Shown: positions 1-13,617, numbered from the stretch's first letter. The stretch: DNA of 64,000 bases from Phascolomyces articulosus (GCA_025677815.1 JAIXMP010000008.1:434001-498000), one strand, 5' to 3'. Notes: generated by a model from the sequence alone, not told the origin. Numbers and translations are program-made.

Positions 1-1205
1 AAAGGTCTTATTATTATCATCCAACTTATTTGGCACTAAAGAACAAAATGTCTGTGTGCCAAAAAAAAAAAAAGTATTATAATCTCCCTTAATTGGTTTT
101 CTTTTCCTCCAGCAGTAAGTCATCATATGGATTTATATATATATATTATTATGATATAATCCGAATTTATGGTTTGTTATTTTGTTGGATCCAAGAAACA
201 CAACGTTCATAGTATAGTCTATATATATTTACATTTAGTAATCAGTTTGAGAGAGAGGTAATTAATTCTCTTTAATGAAGTATAATATACTATAATAGAT
301 ATAATAGAAGAACTTTTTATTTTTTTTCTTGATTGTTTTATTTGTCTAACAGAGGGGAGCTGTTACACTAAATATCAGTAAGTGAATCAAATAGCTCCGA
401 CTCAAGACAAGAAGCTCATATGTAATTGACTAATTGATGACTACTATGTATGGATGATAAAATACTTCTTTGAGGTTATTTTTTTTATATGTTGGGTAAC
501 TGGCATCGTGTAAAAAGTAATGTATATATAACTTTTAGTTACTTTATATATAAAATTATTCTCTTTCATTTTATTATTTACTTGACATGTTGAAAGAAAT
601 CCTGATAAGGATTAGTCATGCACGTTCTTCTTTTTACATATTTGCATCATTTTTTTTGTTAAAAAACAACATAGGAAAGCAAGATGTAATAAGATGATGT
701 TTATTTTTCACACACTAAAAAAGAGTGTAGCGGAAAGTAATGATCTACACATTAACTTATATTAACAACTACAGTTTTTGCTTGTGATTCTCCAGTCCCT
801 CCCATCTTTGAACTTTAAAAAAAAAGTTGCTGGTATATACACAGTTGGATATAAATTGCAAACCAATTATTCAGTAAGACAGATATATGGGTTTTTATTA
901 GAGTAGAAAATAAATTAGTATTATTATATCATTTTTATTATTTTTTGATAAAATTATATAAAAAGAAAAGGAAGGTGAATATACTGGACAAGAAAATGAA
1001 TTGAATGTATGTGACTGAGAGAGAGAGAGTTTGTGAAATGTGTATAGCGTAATAATAAATAGAGTTTAGTATAGTAAAAGAAGAAGAGGAGCGGTTTTTT
1101 TTGTATATAAAAAAGTTGTAATAAGTAGAGGTAATAGTAATAGTAGTACGTTGTAATAGTAATAATAATAAAAAAAAGAAGCTTTGCTCAAATAAAAATT
1201 GACGC
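1..1205. other. AT-rich non-coding flank
   Basis: No gene is supported here. The stretch is AT-rich with many short A and T runs and TA-rich tracts. It lies beyond the stop codon of the LIM gene that follows on the minus strand, so its right part probably holds that gene's 3' UTR and terminator. Open frames seen here are made of homopolymer translations and show no protein-like composition. Confidence 0.6.
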
Positions 1206-4147
1206 TTAAATACGACCAAATTGAGTTTTTCTTTTTTCAGCACGAATATTTCGTTGACGCTGAAGTTGACGGATATGTGTTTCGCAATAAATGCGACGTT
1301 CAAACATATAATAGGTATCTGTTATTTCACAACGACAAACCTGTTATATTTATATATATAATATATGATTTTTACCATCCATAAAGTCAGAGATAAACAA
1401 AATGAATGTTTATAGAAGAGATTGAAATGAGTAAAACTTTTTGAATAAAAATGATTCCAGATGTATCCCAACAAACCGTTCAAATAATTATAGTATTAAT
1501 AACAAAAAAAAAAAAAGTCAAGAATACATACATTGCATCTAAAGCAAGCTGGATGGAATCGCCAACCTTCAATGGTTTGTGCACAAGGACCTTCAATAGG
1601 TTCATCACATGTTCGACAGAGTGAATTGTTTAATTGATGGTAATGACGCTTACAATAAGGTGCATTATCAAAAACATAAAAGGTATTATCTGGGAAAGGT
1701 CGATGGCATGTCTATTGGAATATATCATATTTTAATATTGGATGGTTAATTAGTATATAGACACTTCTCATTTGATATCAATATCTCAAAATAAATTTAG
1801 ATTCAAAAAAAAAAAACTTACATGACAACCAAAACATTCTAAATGCCATTTTCCTTGTAATTTACCATCCGTCGCGGAAACTGCTTGTCGTTCTACCGGT
1901 TTACTGCATGCACGACAAGAAGGTAAAAACAAAGCTTTAAAGTCAGCTTTACAATACAATCGACCCTGATGTTCTTTATGACCAGTTCGTTCATCAATAG
2001 GTTGATAGCAATGATAACATTTCACATGGCCAGGATGATAATACTGTCCACCGGCCTTAATAGGGTTAGTATTCGAAGCAATTGGTCGATCACTATTAAA
2101 TCAATTGTACAATTATTAGTATTGTTATTTAGGTGAGAAAAAAAAAGATAAATAAGTTATAAGACCCTTTTTTCCATCATCAAAAACCAAATGATGTTGT
2201 GATACATTACCATCCTGCACAAGTTATGCGTTTTTTCACTACATTATAATCTCGTTCACAATATAATTTTCCATTATGTTCGAAACAAGGGCGTCGATGA
2301 TCAAAGGTAGCACGGCATAGTTGGCAAGTGTAACATTGTTTATGGTAATATTTATTACGATCATTCACCACATCATCACGATAATCAAATTCGTCTCCAC
2401 ACAATTGACAATGGTCAGCTGCAGAAGCTTTGTTATTATGTCGATAATCATCATGAGGGTGGTAATGGTTGTTGCTGCTATTATACAAGTCGTCAGGTCG
2501 TTGAGTACTATCATTGATATCGCTACCAAAACTATTCATTAAATCTGCCATCAATGTATCCAATCCTCCTCCTCTTGGATCTTTCGATGATGCATCATAT
2601 CCTATTATAACGAACAAAGTGAGTTTCTATGTCTCAAAAGAAAAAAGAAAAAAAAAACAGAAAAAAAGTTTATTTTTGGATGTTAAAATTTTTTTTCTTT
2701 ACCTTTGCTACTATTATCGAAATAATCTCGTGGTGGTGATTGAGGTTGAGGTTGTCTTGATCTATATATATCAATAAAAAAAAATAAGAAAAACCAAACT
2801 TAACATGCATAGAAATTTACACGAGGACCAAAAATATCAGAAGTGCGCGTTTGGGGGGTCCAAAAAAAGAGAAACCAAAAAAACGAGAGTGACACAAAAC
2901 TTTTTTTTTTTGTTTTGGCGCTGTTTCGATTAAAAAAAAAAACTTACTTTTTGGTTAGATCGCCAGGTGCAGGAGAAGTACTATTTAATGGTCGATAATC
3001 ATAAGAGGAAGCTGGGAATCCATTTGATTTTGGACTTTGGCTACTCCCAGTAGAAGGACGACTATAATAATCATGATCATTGTGTCTTGATCGACTAAGA
3101 TCATCACGATAAAGTGGTGGAGAACGACTTCCACTTCCAGAAGAAGAAGGTGAAGGTAAAGAAGTTTGTTGTTGATGTTGTTGATCTTTCACAGAAGGTC
3201 GTCGTAATTCAGATACTAGTCCATGATAAGGAGGTGTCATTGGACCACGTTGATTTGAGTTGTTGTATTTATCATTCGATGATGTTGTAGAATAACTGTC
3301 GTATCGTTTAGGACTTTGTAAGGGGCTGGTTGGAGACGGAGACTTGTAATTATATTTATCTGCACATATTATTTTGTGTCAGTTAGTTTTATGGTAATTA
3401 TTGTTTTCTAATGAGACTGTGTGATCTCTTTGTTTCCCCCACTTGCATTCTCCCCTTATTTTGTCCCATCCATTCATGAACACCCCATTCCACAACATCA
3501 AATTATATATAAATATGATGATGGTATGTTTTTAATTGTAATATACCACATTCAATAAAACTATGGATAAATAAAAAAAAATAACAGTAAAAAATATGTG
3601 GGATATCAGTCTAACCTCTTCATTTTGTCAATTCAATAATTCAATTTCGTCATCATCATCATCATCATCCATTTACTGCTATAAACATAATTCAAAAAGA
3701 GAGATAGATAGATAGAGAACATACCATGACAATTTGTGTTTTAATGATACTTTGTTTTTCATAGAAACACATTACACGCTTTTCTTCTTCATTTTTTCCC
3801 TTTCCTCTTCCTCTCATTTGTTTTCTTTTTTTTTAAAAAAAAAAAAGGATAATCGAAGGCAAAAGAAAGAGGAAAGGTTTGATGAAGGATAATATGATAA
3901 TTGCACAATAAAAAACCAAAACACTTGATTGAAATGCTCCCCATGGATATGATGAATATATAATTCCAATTTTTTTTTACTTACCATATTGTTGATGTGG
4001 TTGTTGTCGTGGAAGTATAGGTAAGGTAGGAACAGGTGGCATATTAGAACAGACGTGTTCACCAAGTTTTCGAATTTGTACATCTTCACCACAGTCAGAA
4101 CATTTCACTGTTGGCAACACTTGTGACATGCGTTCTTTTGCCAACAT
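1206..4147 (-). CDS. Paxillin-like protein with four C-terminal LIM domains
   Basis: Seven exons on the minus strand join in frame: 4147-3985, 3359-2948, 2761-2703, 2601-2211, 2092-1822, 1711-1532 and 1340-1206 (1611 nt, 536 residues). Introns have GTAAGT-, GTAAAG-, GTAATG- or GTATGT-type donors. The N-terminus (MLAKERMSQ) carries a small C-x2-C...H-x3-C cluster (CSDCGEDV...GEHVC). A long Ser/Pro/Gln-rich disordered region follows, then four consecutive LIM double zinc fingers. They begin at CQLC, CAGC, CRAC and CRTC; the C-x2-C/H-x2-C/C-x2-C/C-x2-(C,H,D) ligands are visible in each, the second with H-x2-H-x2-C. Four C-terminal LIM domains after a disordered N-terminus is the paxillin/Pxl1 layout, so a role in actin organisation, polarity or cytokinesis is likely by family. 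The protein ends in a basic tail (RAEKRKTQFGRI). The gene is divergent from the GMPPA-like gene at 4617. Confidence 0.85.
3648..3671. repeat. (CAT)n trinucleotide repeat in the LIM gene's first intron
   Basis: About seven tandem CAT/ATC units lie inside the intron between 3360 and 3984 of the minus-strand LIM gene. It is a simple microsatellite with no coding consequence. Confidence 0.8.
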
Positions 4148-4616
4148 TATTTTATTTTAAATGAATTGGTTTAAATGGGAAAAAAGATAAAAGTGATGAG
4201 AAAAGGAAAGTAAAGTTTAACGAGAAGAAAGAAAAAAAAAGAGAGGGAAAAAATCAAAAATAATAAAAATCACCAAAAAAAGAGCTAACAAAAAAGCAGG
4301 TACCACAAAAATCTCCACACAGCTCATGCACATTTCCTTACTTAAATAGACAGTACTTCATGCTTGACCCAATAAGGAGCCTTACCTTCAATTAGCTTTT
4401 GCCTTCACTGGCTGGATTTGTAAAACACACGACTTTAAGCGCAAAAGCAAAAAAAAAAAAAAAAAAAAAAAAACCACCAGGCAAATATCCAGTATACTCC
4501 CAACCCGCGGAGCTTCCATCTGGCAGTATTTCATTATAATATATATTTTTGACATATATATCTCTCTCTTATTCCTCTTTTTTTCTTTTCTTTTTTTGTC
4601 AATCCTTAAAAAAATA
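4148..4616. promoter_or_regulatory. Divergent promoter region between the LIM gene and the GMPPA-like gene
   Basis: These 469 bases separate two start codons pointing away from each other, so both promoters must lie here or overlap. A CCAAT pentamer is present on the plus strand at 4369-4373, about 245 bases before the GMPPA-like start. A run of 25 adenines spans 4449-4473 and may be a nucleosome-excluding tract. A TC-rich leader directly precedes the GMPPA-like ATG. No transcription start was mapped; the functional reading is inference. Confidence 0.5.
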
Positions 4617-6505
4617 ATGTCAACATTTAAAGCAGTTATTCTTGTAGGTGGTCCATCAAGAGCCACTCGATTCCGCCCTCTTTCATTGGATGTACCTAAA
4701 CCTTTATTCCCTGTTGCAGGTGCTCCTGTGATTTCACATCATCTTCGTGCATTAACCAAAGTCGATGGTTTGAAAGAAGTCTTAATCATTGGGTTCTTCG
4801 AGGATAACGTGTTTTCTCGCTTTGTTGATGATGCTGCCTCAGAATTCCCTGATCTTAATATCAGGTAAAATAGACTAACATATTTCTTTTTGGTTTAGAA
4901 AAACTTATGACGCGTTCATTTATAAAATTATATAGATATCTTCGTGAATATCAAGAACTCGGTACTGCTGGTGGTTTATATCATTTCCGTGACGAAATCT
5001 TACGTGGTAACCCGCAACAGTTCTTTGTTATCCACGTGGATATTGCTTCTGCTTTCCCATTAAATGAAATGGTGGAAGCTCATATGAAGCATCGTGGTTT
5101 ATGTACCATGTTGGGTACCAAGGTATATTTTATTCTGATTACACAAATTTAGATTCTCCCCTTCTTTTCATCAAAATATATCAAAGATGATTAACAAATA
5201 TAACGGAAAAATAGGTTCCTCGTGAACAAGCAACAAAGTACGGTTGTTTAGTAGCAAAGCCTTCTACCAACGAAGTCCTCCATTATGTCGAAAAGCCTGA
5301 TTCATTTATTTCGGATTTGATCTCATGTGGTATCTTTTTGTTTGATACCGCCGTATTTGGTGAAATGAAAAAGGCCATTGATCGTAAAAAGGATTCGACA
5401 GAAGAAAACGATTATTTGTGGACACCTTCAGATGATAAGCTTCGTTTAGAACAAGATTTGTTGAGACCTTTATCTGAACAACGTAAATTATACGTTCATG
5501 TTACTGAAAAGTTTTGGAGGCAAATCAAGACAGCTGGGTAAGTAAACTTGTATTTAGACTAAAAAAAAGGAGGTGGTGGCTGTGATGATAATGATCATGA
5601 TGACGGGATGAAAATAGGTGTTATATGAGAGAAAGAAAAAAAAAGGTAGGTACATGGAAATTAGAAACTAAAAAATTAGAGAAATGTATAAATAGATCGT
5701 CGATCCCAGCCAATGCTGCATATCTTGAATTGATTAAAAAAGAATCTCCCCAAAAATTAGCTCAAACCAAACAAGGTGGTCCAGAAATTATTGGCCCTGT
5801 TTATATTCATCCTTCAGCTCATGTCGATCCTACTGCAAAGGTAAAAAAATTAACCCTATTCACCCTTTTTGTTTTATTTTCATTTTGAGACAGTCCGTAC
5901 TTAAAAACAAGTTTGTTTTTCTTTTTTCTTCTAGATTGGTCCTAACGTATCGATCGGTCCACGTGTCACAGTAGGAAAAGGTGTTCGTATTAGAGATTCT
6001 ATCATTTTGGATAATGTACAAATTGGTGTAAGTTATTGTCGATAAATATATATACATAGATACATTACGAGGACATGTAGATGTTGCTGAAATGGAATAT
6101 AGGATGACGTACAATGACGATCATGATCTAATAAGGATGACTGTATATTTATATTAGACTGCAAGCTGTGTTCTTCATTCAGTTATTGGATGGAATAGCA
6201 AAATTGGTACATGGGCACGTGTAGAAGGTAGCCCCGCCAGCGATCATAATATTGATATGATGAAGAATGGTGTTAAGAGTCAAAGTATTACAATTTTAGG
6301 TAAGAGTTATAGTAGTTATTTTTTCTTCAATATAACAACACCTTTTATTGCCAACTTACTGATCTAACAATCATTAAACTAATTTTTTTTATAAACCTAT
6401 ATAGGCAAGGAAGTTTTAGTTGCTGACGAAGTCATTGTCCGTAACTGTATTGTTCTTCCTCATAAGGAATTGAAATCTTCTTTCCACAGTGAAATTCTTA
6501 TGTAA
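4617..6505 (+). CDS. GDP-mannose pyrophosphorylase A-type protein (mannose-1-phosphate guanylyltransferase alpha/regulatory subunit)
   Basis: Seven exons: 4617-4864, 4936-5122, 5215-5537, 5696-5840, 5935-6027, 6158-6299 and 6405-6505 (1239 nt, 412 residues). The start MSTFKAVILVGG is preceded by an A-rich leader. The N-terminal nucleotidyltransferase fold shows GGPSRATRFRPLSLDVPKPL, QELGTAGGLYHFRDEI, YGCLV and HYVEKP. The C-terminal half is a left-handed beta-helix with hexapeptide-like repeats (IHPSAHVDPTAKIGPNVSIG...). It ends in LPHKELKSSFHSEILM, very close to the end of animal GMPPA. The loop reads GGPxxxTRFRPL rather than the GGxGTRLRPLT of the catalytic GMPPB type, so this is the A-type paralogue, known in animals as an allosteric GDP-mannose sensor. 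It acts in the cytosol in GDP-mannose supply for glycosylation and cell wall. The 5538-5695 intron contains another AG at 5618 that would give a less family-like insert. Confidence 0.88.
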
Positions 6506-6908
6506 AAAACCCCTTTTTGATGGAAAGGAGGAAAAGGAGGGATTATTGGTCATATATATATAGACTCCAATCCATTATGTATACTTGTGGCATATATCAT
6601 CCCATCGCCTACTCACTTTCTAATTTATATATATATTCAAAAAAAAATAAGTTATTTTTTATATCCAGATGATTATTTCTAATTGTTGTCAAATTTTGCT
6701 TGGCATTTCATGAGGGAAACATGCAGCGGAAACATAAACCTGTGTCTCCAGATACTGGGGAAGAAAATTTCACCACACACAAAGTGGGGGACGCTGTTTT
6801 AATATGAGAAAGTCATGCAAAAACGTTTTTTGTCGTGTGTATAGCCTTTTTTTCACTTTTTCTTTTTTTTTTTCCCCAAACATTTTTCAATGGCCTTGAA
6901 AGCTTGAC
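6506..6908. other. Intergenic spacer
   Basis: This is the 3' flank of the GMPPA-like gene and the presumed promoter of the START gene. It is AT-rich with poly-T tracts (around 6847-6880). No further gene was seen. Confidence 0.5.
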
Positions 6909-9900
6909 ATGAATCCAATTAAAACGTAAATTCCCTAGTTCATTTATGATTTTTATCATTATAGACAAAAAATATTAATGAATAGAAAAGAAAAAAACGA
7001 GATAAAAGGATATATTAGCCTTGGCATACACTATTTCTTCCCACACAAAAAGTAGCTCATTAACTTTTATATAAATACATTATATAGTTCACCGCAGCAC
7101 GATCACGAACGTTTAGAATCAAGGCTAGACATTTTACGTGGCGCAATCAATCGTTTCTCTCATATAATCAACACGGATAAACAACAACAATGGAAAAAAC
7201 TCAAGACTCAAAATTTTTCGAGATCTTCAAGAATTCATGTTCATAAACGATCGGGTGGTGCTTCCGATATTTACAAGATCCAACTCGATATTCCTTCTCG
7301 AACAGACCGTACTTGGTCCACTACAAGTTGGCATGCATTATTTCAATCTGTTGGAACTAGAAAACTATGTAGGTTTTTTTTTTAATATATCAAATAATCA
7401 TAAGGGTGCTATTGGTTTTATCTGAAAAAGATAAATTGAACTTTTACGATCATATTATATCCATATATAGGGGATCAGATGATGGAAAGTGTACAGATCC
7501 TAAATAGACCCAGCTCAAACACATTGATTACACACCGAACTTTTAAGGGCAGCAAAGAAGGGTAACAAAAAAAAGAACCAACAATTACAGGGTTTTTTGA
7601 AGTTTGTCTGTTGTTTGATTGTTGTGGGTGAGGGCCATGGATGAGATGAATAAGATGGATTAATAAAAGGGAATATATTTTAGATGTGTATTTGCCGAGA
7701 AAATAACTAGAAAAACCAACATGATTCGTCACATTGCCACAACAACGACACCTCGGCGTGATGATGAACAGGATGCTATAGCATGTCCAGCATTGGCGGG
7801 TTATGATGTACGGATATCTCCTGAAGACGCTCCGAACTTGGACTCGCGTGTTACCTTTTATTATGAAATCGTATCCCCGACACTATCAGAAGATGCCATC
7901 GAACCCTATGTTGTCTCACTCGTCACTGGACCTTTATCAACACTTGCACTTCATGGTGCGCCACCCGGTATCATTCGTGAACCTAACGCAACGATAAAAA
8001 ATGTTATATATGATTCTGATCAAAGAGTATGGGAACTCGTTTATGAAGTACTCAATGCATCTAACCATAGGGATGGTACTGGCGGAGGAGGATCAGAACC
8101 GGCATCTCCATCTACAGCTGTTGGAAGCATTACAATTCAAACACCACGAAAAGGAAGTTTTGCAAGCGCTAGTATACCATGGCAAGGAGGTGGTTCATGG
8201 GATCGAGGCACTACGTCTCCTTTACAATTGGCATCTTCTTTACGTCATCGACGAGGTAGTTTTATGGGATCTCTTCTATTACCAACACAACCTTCACCTA
8301 CCAGTTCTTCTTCATTTTCTCATACACGAGGATTTTCCAAATCTTCTGCCTCTGCATTTTCACCTTCATCACCACGACAACTATCCTCTAAACAACAACA
8401 AAAAATACCCACTTCTTCGACTGGGTTTAGTTCATCTTATACATTTGGTAAAGATCATTTAACAGACAAGAAAAACGGTAGGATGGAATTACGATGTACA
8501 CCTGATATCGTGATTGAATTGGATAGTCAAACATGGGCATTGAGATCCATTGTGGATATACAGTTAGATGTAAATGTGGCTGGAATTGGAAAATTGGATT
8601 CCAAAATGGTGGATCGATTTGCACAATTATGTATTCGATGTTATGCAGAACAACAGACAGGGGCATCAGTCGCAGCACAAGAGATGGATGACCATGATAA
8701 TGAACGCTATTTTCTGACACTGTATCATCCACCTCAACTTTTACAGTATCTGATGGAAGGAAATGATGCCGCTAATTTGACCAGAGAACCCACCGTCTTT
8801 GGTACTCCACGAGATGAAATTACAGTCAAATTACAATTGTCACCAAGGAAAAGAAAAGTTAAAGAGTACATATCATCATCGTCGTCGTCATCATCACTAC
8901 CTTCACCTTTATTGGAACAACAAGATCCGATGCATTTTGCATTATTTGTCAATGGAAAAGAGTGGCCATTTCGATCTTGGATGGGAGAAGCAGTTTTCAT
9001 TGATGAAAGTAGTGGGAGCAGCGTCAGTAGTGACGATTATGACGAAGAAGCCAATATTGATACGGATGATGACGATCATGGTGTGTTTGCTGATAATATG
9101 GAGGATACGGATGGTATTGATGAAGGTGACTTCACGATGACAACTGATACAACAACGCAAAAACTGGTATCTTCTATCGAACTCGAACCAATCGTTGCTG
9201 CTCCTAAAACTAGTCATTCGTAAGTAGGATATGTATGAAATTTTGGAACTTGTAAATGGGTTATATGGTTTAGTTTTCTAACAGTTGACGCATGGAATAA
9301 CTATATTTAGTGAAAAAACAACCACATCGTTATCATCCACCGAAAATCAACATGATACATCCAATGTAGTAAGTTCTGTCGGACGTAGAACAGTGAATGA
9401 TGATAATGTCTCTTTGGAAGATAGTGGCCATGAAGAACTAGAGGAAGAAGAAGTGCAAGAAGAAGAGGCAAAGCCTAGACTCAGTGAAGAAGGAGAAGCT
9501 GAAGATATCATGATTGTCCCGGAAACGGATCCAGAACCTGTGTTGAAAATGCGTCAATACTTCGATAAATTGATTGGATCTGATAAATGGCACGTTTTAC
9601 AACCACCCGAATCAAGTAATTTATATGTAACGATTCGAAAATTGGATGTACCAGGTCATCCAACGGGAGCTTATCTCAGCGAATCAATTTGGAAAGACTG
9701 TAGTGTTTGGGATGTCAAAGCTGTTGTGAGCTGTATAGGTGCTCGAAAAATATGTAAGTATAGACTTTATGGAGGAAGGGGAAGAAGGAGTAAAGAAGGA
9801 TGACGAAAGTTTTTGTTGGTACTAATCAATTCTGTACTACAAATAGGGGATTCAACTTATGAGGATGGTATATTTTTACACCAAGTCTCAAAGACATGTT

Positions 9901-12900
9901 CCTTATGGCACCACAAAACCAAAGGCTTCTGGACAGTCAGGTAAAAAAAAAAAAAGTGAAGGGGATTATACACTGTGCATAAATGTAAGGAGAAAAAAAG
10001 CTGATGAGTTTTGATTTTAATTATTCTACAGTGCTAGGGATTATGTCGCATTTAGTAGTGCATATACCTCTGCATCGTGTATTGATATATGTTCCACCTC
10101 CTGCACAAGTGATTCATACGATCACCATGCATTACCCACTAGCGCAGCTGGATTTGTCCGTGCGCGTCTTGATCTATGGAATTGGCGACTTGAAAGATTA
10201 GATATGAACACAACATCCGTCAAATTGATAAACCAAGCAAATTTACAAGGATGGATACCCTCCTATGTACCCAACAGTTTTTCCGGCCATAATCCTGATC
10301 TTGTGATGCGTGCTCATCAATTTTTCAACAAACATGGAGCACCTCCTGATTTGACAATACTTGAACATGGTAGTCTTGTTAACACGTCCTATGATCATCA
10401 TCGACAAAGCTGGCGATGTGAATATACCCAATCAGCAACGGCAACAACAAATGATCAGGCAGCTTCAGCAAGCAGTAGTAGTACATTGGCAGAAGTACGA
10501 ATACGAAAACGATCGAGACGGGGTTATAATGTTGTCATTGATCCACCTCCATCTTCTGTCAAGGCCAGTACACGAACGCATGACCCATATGGTGTTTGGT
10601 TAGAAATTAGTCATCGAGAAAGTGATATTATTCCTCATCGTGGAAAAATATTGTTGCTTATCAAACCAGGTATATTAGAAGGACAAGATCAGTTGGTGAT
10701 TAATGGAGATGTGGCCGTTGTGCACAAAGATCTTGCCAAATCCATGAAAATTAAAGAAAAGCCATTACCTTTGGATGAAATTGATGAAGATGATGGTGAA
10801 CCTCCACCTCAAATCACACCCCAACAACGTCAACGTCCTTCTCCTATAATAAAAACAGCAACATCCTCAACAGCTGTACCACAACCAACAGTTGAATCAA
10901 CCACAGAACCCAATAAACAACCAGAAAACGAAGAGAAAACAGATGAAAGTACTGAGGATAACAGCATTACAGCAACAATTGAATCATTACCAAAATCCCC
11001 TGAAATGATTGCTCAATCTGCTCTGGCGTTTCTTACTCGTGTATCAGACCAACAATTTGGATGGTCGAATTCAACCGACAAAAATGGTCTTACTGTGAGC
11101 AAACGATCTGGTACGGCCAAATTGACAAACAACTCTGCTGAAACGATTACGCAAACGTTTATTGGAGGAGAACAAATGGAGATTCCTGAGCCATCCATTA
11201 TAATCAAAGCTTCCAAAGTCATTGAAGGATTCTCGTTGGAAGAAGTAGCATCCATTGTCACAAATACTGGCAACTTGCGAAAGCAATATGATGAATCGGT
11301 TGAAGAGATTGAAGTATTGGCTCGTACAAGCAATGGTTGTCAAATAGTACGTCAATTGATTAAAGGGATATTCCCATTCAAGTATGTATCTTATTCCCTA
11401 TAATATTTTAAAATTTATTATGGATATACCAGGCGAGCCAGTTTATACTTATTTATTTTTTTGCTCACAAAATTATCACATTTTAGGTCCAGAGAAATCT
11501 TTGTATCTTCTTGCACTGCTCATGAAAAAGCACATCTGACAACGAATCCAGCAGCAAAACGTATACTTTATGTTGAAGCATCTATACCTAATTTCCCAAC
11601 CACTTCAGATCCATCCAAACGACCCCCTGCTCTTTTCTCTCTTTCTGGATGGATTTTAGAAGCCATTGATCCATATACCACAACAACAAATCATCCTATT
11701 CCATCTATGCGAGCTACTCATTTGACATCATTGGATCTTGGATCCTCTGTACCAACTTATATGAGTAACTTGGTAACTACTGGATTTCCAAAACGTATGA
11801 AGGCCATCGAAAAATTATTACATACACAAGGACCTTCACCTTATCTTGGACAACCGTATGTGGCTCAGGCATTTACAAATGGTAAATTATTGGATGATTT
11901 GTCAGTGCAGGGACCCATCCAATGGACCATGGTGGATACATCTTATGACAAGGATAAGTTTGTGTTTAAATGTGATGCCAATTTTCAATTGTCATCTTCA
12001 CCGAAAAAACCCTCATCAATTGTTGCGAACATGGCGCCACTCCCAAGTAAATCCAATCTAAGCACATCTTTATTAAAGTCAAAACAATACCAACAACAGC
12101 AGCAGCAGCCACAGCAGGGCTCATCTTTTACTGGGTCGATCACGACATCAACAAGTACTGGTAGTATTAGTAGTGTTACAACAAGTGGTAGTACTGTGAA
12201 GGGTGGGTCGACAAATAATAGTAGCCATCCTAGTATTGCTCAAGTAGGATCTACTACAACACCTCCTCCATCATCAACGACAACAACATCCAAAACCTCA
12301 GGATCATCTTCCACAAAAAGTACAGACACCGGTATTACTTTACTACGCACCATCATTGATCTACGAAACTATAGCAAAGGATATGAAATTATGATCAATA
12401 TGAAAAGACGTAGTAACAGTAATAGCAACAACAATAATAATTTTAACGATGAAAAGGATGTATCGAGCACACTTTCCGTAAATGTTTCTGAATTAGCCCC
12501 TGAACCATCTCATCTCATTGCAAATACCAACAGTGAAATAGTTCCTCGAAAACACGCAGTAGAAATTTCGGCAACTACCATAGCATCACTGACCCATGAT
12601 AAAATATATGCATTAGAATTACAATTGATACCCGTTACCGAAGAATGTTTACAAAAGCGTGGAACACGACTGACTATATCAGGCGTACTTGGTGAAGATG
12701 ATGGAAAATGGCATGGTGTTGTGGTTCTCAATGGAAAAGAAATGGATGTTGGATCAACAGTTGAAGTGGCTGCACCTCTACCCTTGATCGATAGTCCTAT
12801 ATTATCACAATTCCAACAATTGCATCATGATTCAGGAAGCAGTGATCAGCTAGACCAGGATGGACAACATCAATTGCTGTCACAGAAACAGCAGCATCAA

Positions 12901-13617
12901 CACCTGGATGCACATGCTAATGAGGGTGAAACAGATCAAGATGAAGAACCTCATGAAGAAACAGTATCCATGTTAGGTAGTGGTGTTGTAGCTGCAGCTC
13001 TTGGTGGTGTGTCTGCTAGTGTTAATGTAAGGACCCCTATTTTTTCTTTTTCTATTTTATGTATATGATGATTCACAATTACTTATATTATTCTCTATAT
13101 ATAGCAAATACAAGATTTCCGTGCAAGGATGCTTTTGCCATTCCGATCTACATCATTTTTATCCGGTACTCCTGCCGAGGATGATGATGATGTGTTTGAA
13201 TCACCTATTTCATCCCCTTCAAATTCATCATCGGAAGGAAAAGAAAAGAAAAAGGATGGTGATCAGAATCAAGCATCGTCCTCATTACCATTACAAACAA
13301 AAACCACCCGTCATCGTCGTCGTAGTCGACATCGTTCCACTTCTGATGTCATTGCGAAACGAGCATCATCTTCACGAGGAAGATCCTCCTCCACTTCAAT
13401 GACAAATCATACTTCTAGACCAACCACCATCAACAAGAGTGGCTTTATTGCCATGCTATTATTGCTATTCCTTTTATTAATTGCAACGATGCAGGTGCCG
13501 ACCAAGGATGAGGTGCTGGACATCTATCTTAATGCAACGAAATTACGCCAATTATGGAGAATACCATGGATGGGAGGTTGGCATATTGAAATCATTGCTG
13601 TACAACAACGATCATAA
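6909..13617 (+). CDS. Triple START-domain protein with C-terminal membrane anchor
   Basis: Nine exons: 6909-6925 (tentative first exon), 7088-7368, 7471-7561, 7684-9219, 9311-9753, 9847-9940, 10032-11381, 11487-13026 and 13105-13617. They total 5865 nt and encode 1954 residues in one frame. Three regions read as START (StAR-related lipid transfer) domains: roughly 7090-7950 (YKIQLDIPSRTDRTW, RKLWDQMMESV, FYYEIVSP), 9545-10350 (YVTIRKLDVPGHPTGAY, VVSCIGARKIWDSTYEDG) and 11160-11990 (SIIIKASKVIEGFSLEEV, ARTSNGCQIVRQL, FSLSGWILEAIDP). Each is followed by a beta-rich segment with similar landmarks, such as SYDHHRQSWRCEYTQ against SYDKDKFVFKCDAN, and a short VNG/ING/LNG turn. Ser/Thr/Gln-rich linkers separate units. 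A hydrophobic segment (FIAMLLLLFLLLIATM) near residues 1896-1915 is a likely tail anchor with about 40 residues after it. By family, START domains bind sterols or other lipids, so a membrane-tethered lipid sensor or transfer protein is inferred. The first exon (MNPIKT) is chosen because it fits phase; an upstream alternative cannot be excluded. Confidence 0.72.

Noticed and set aside
5619..5695. Extra exon sequence in the GMPPA-like gene (CYMRERKKK...)
   Set aside because: Joining 5537 to 5696 gives GSSIPANAAYLELI, which aligns with GMPPA; the alternative adds a lysine-rich insert absent from the family.
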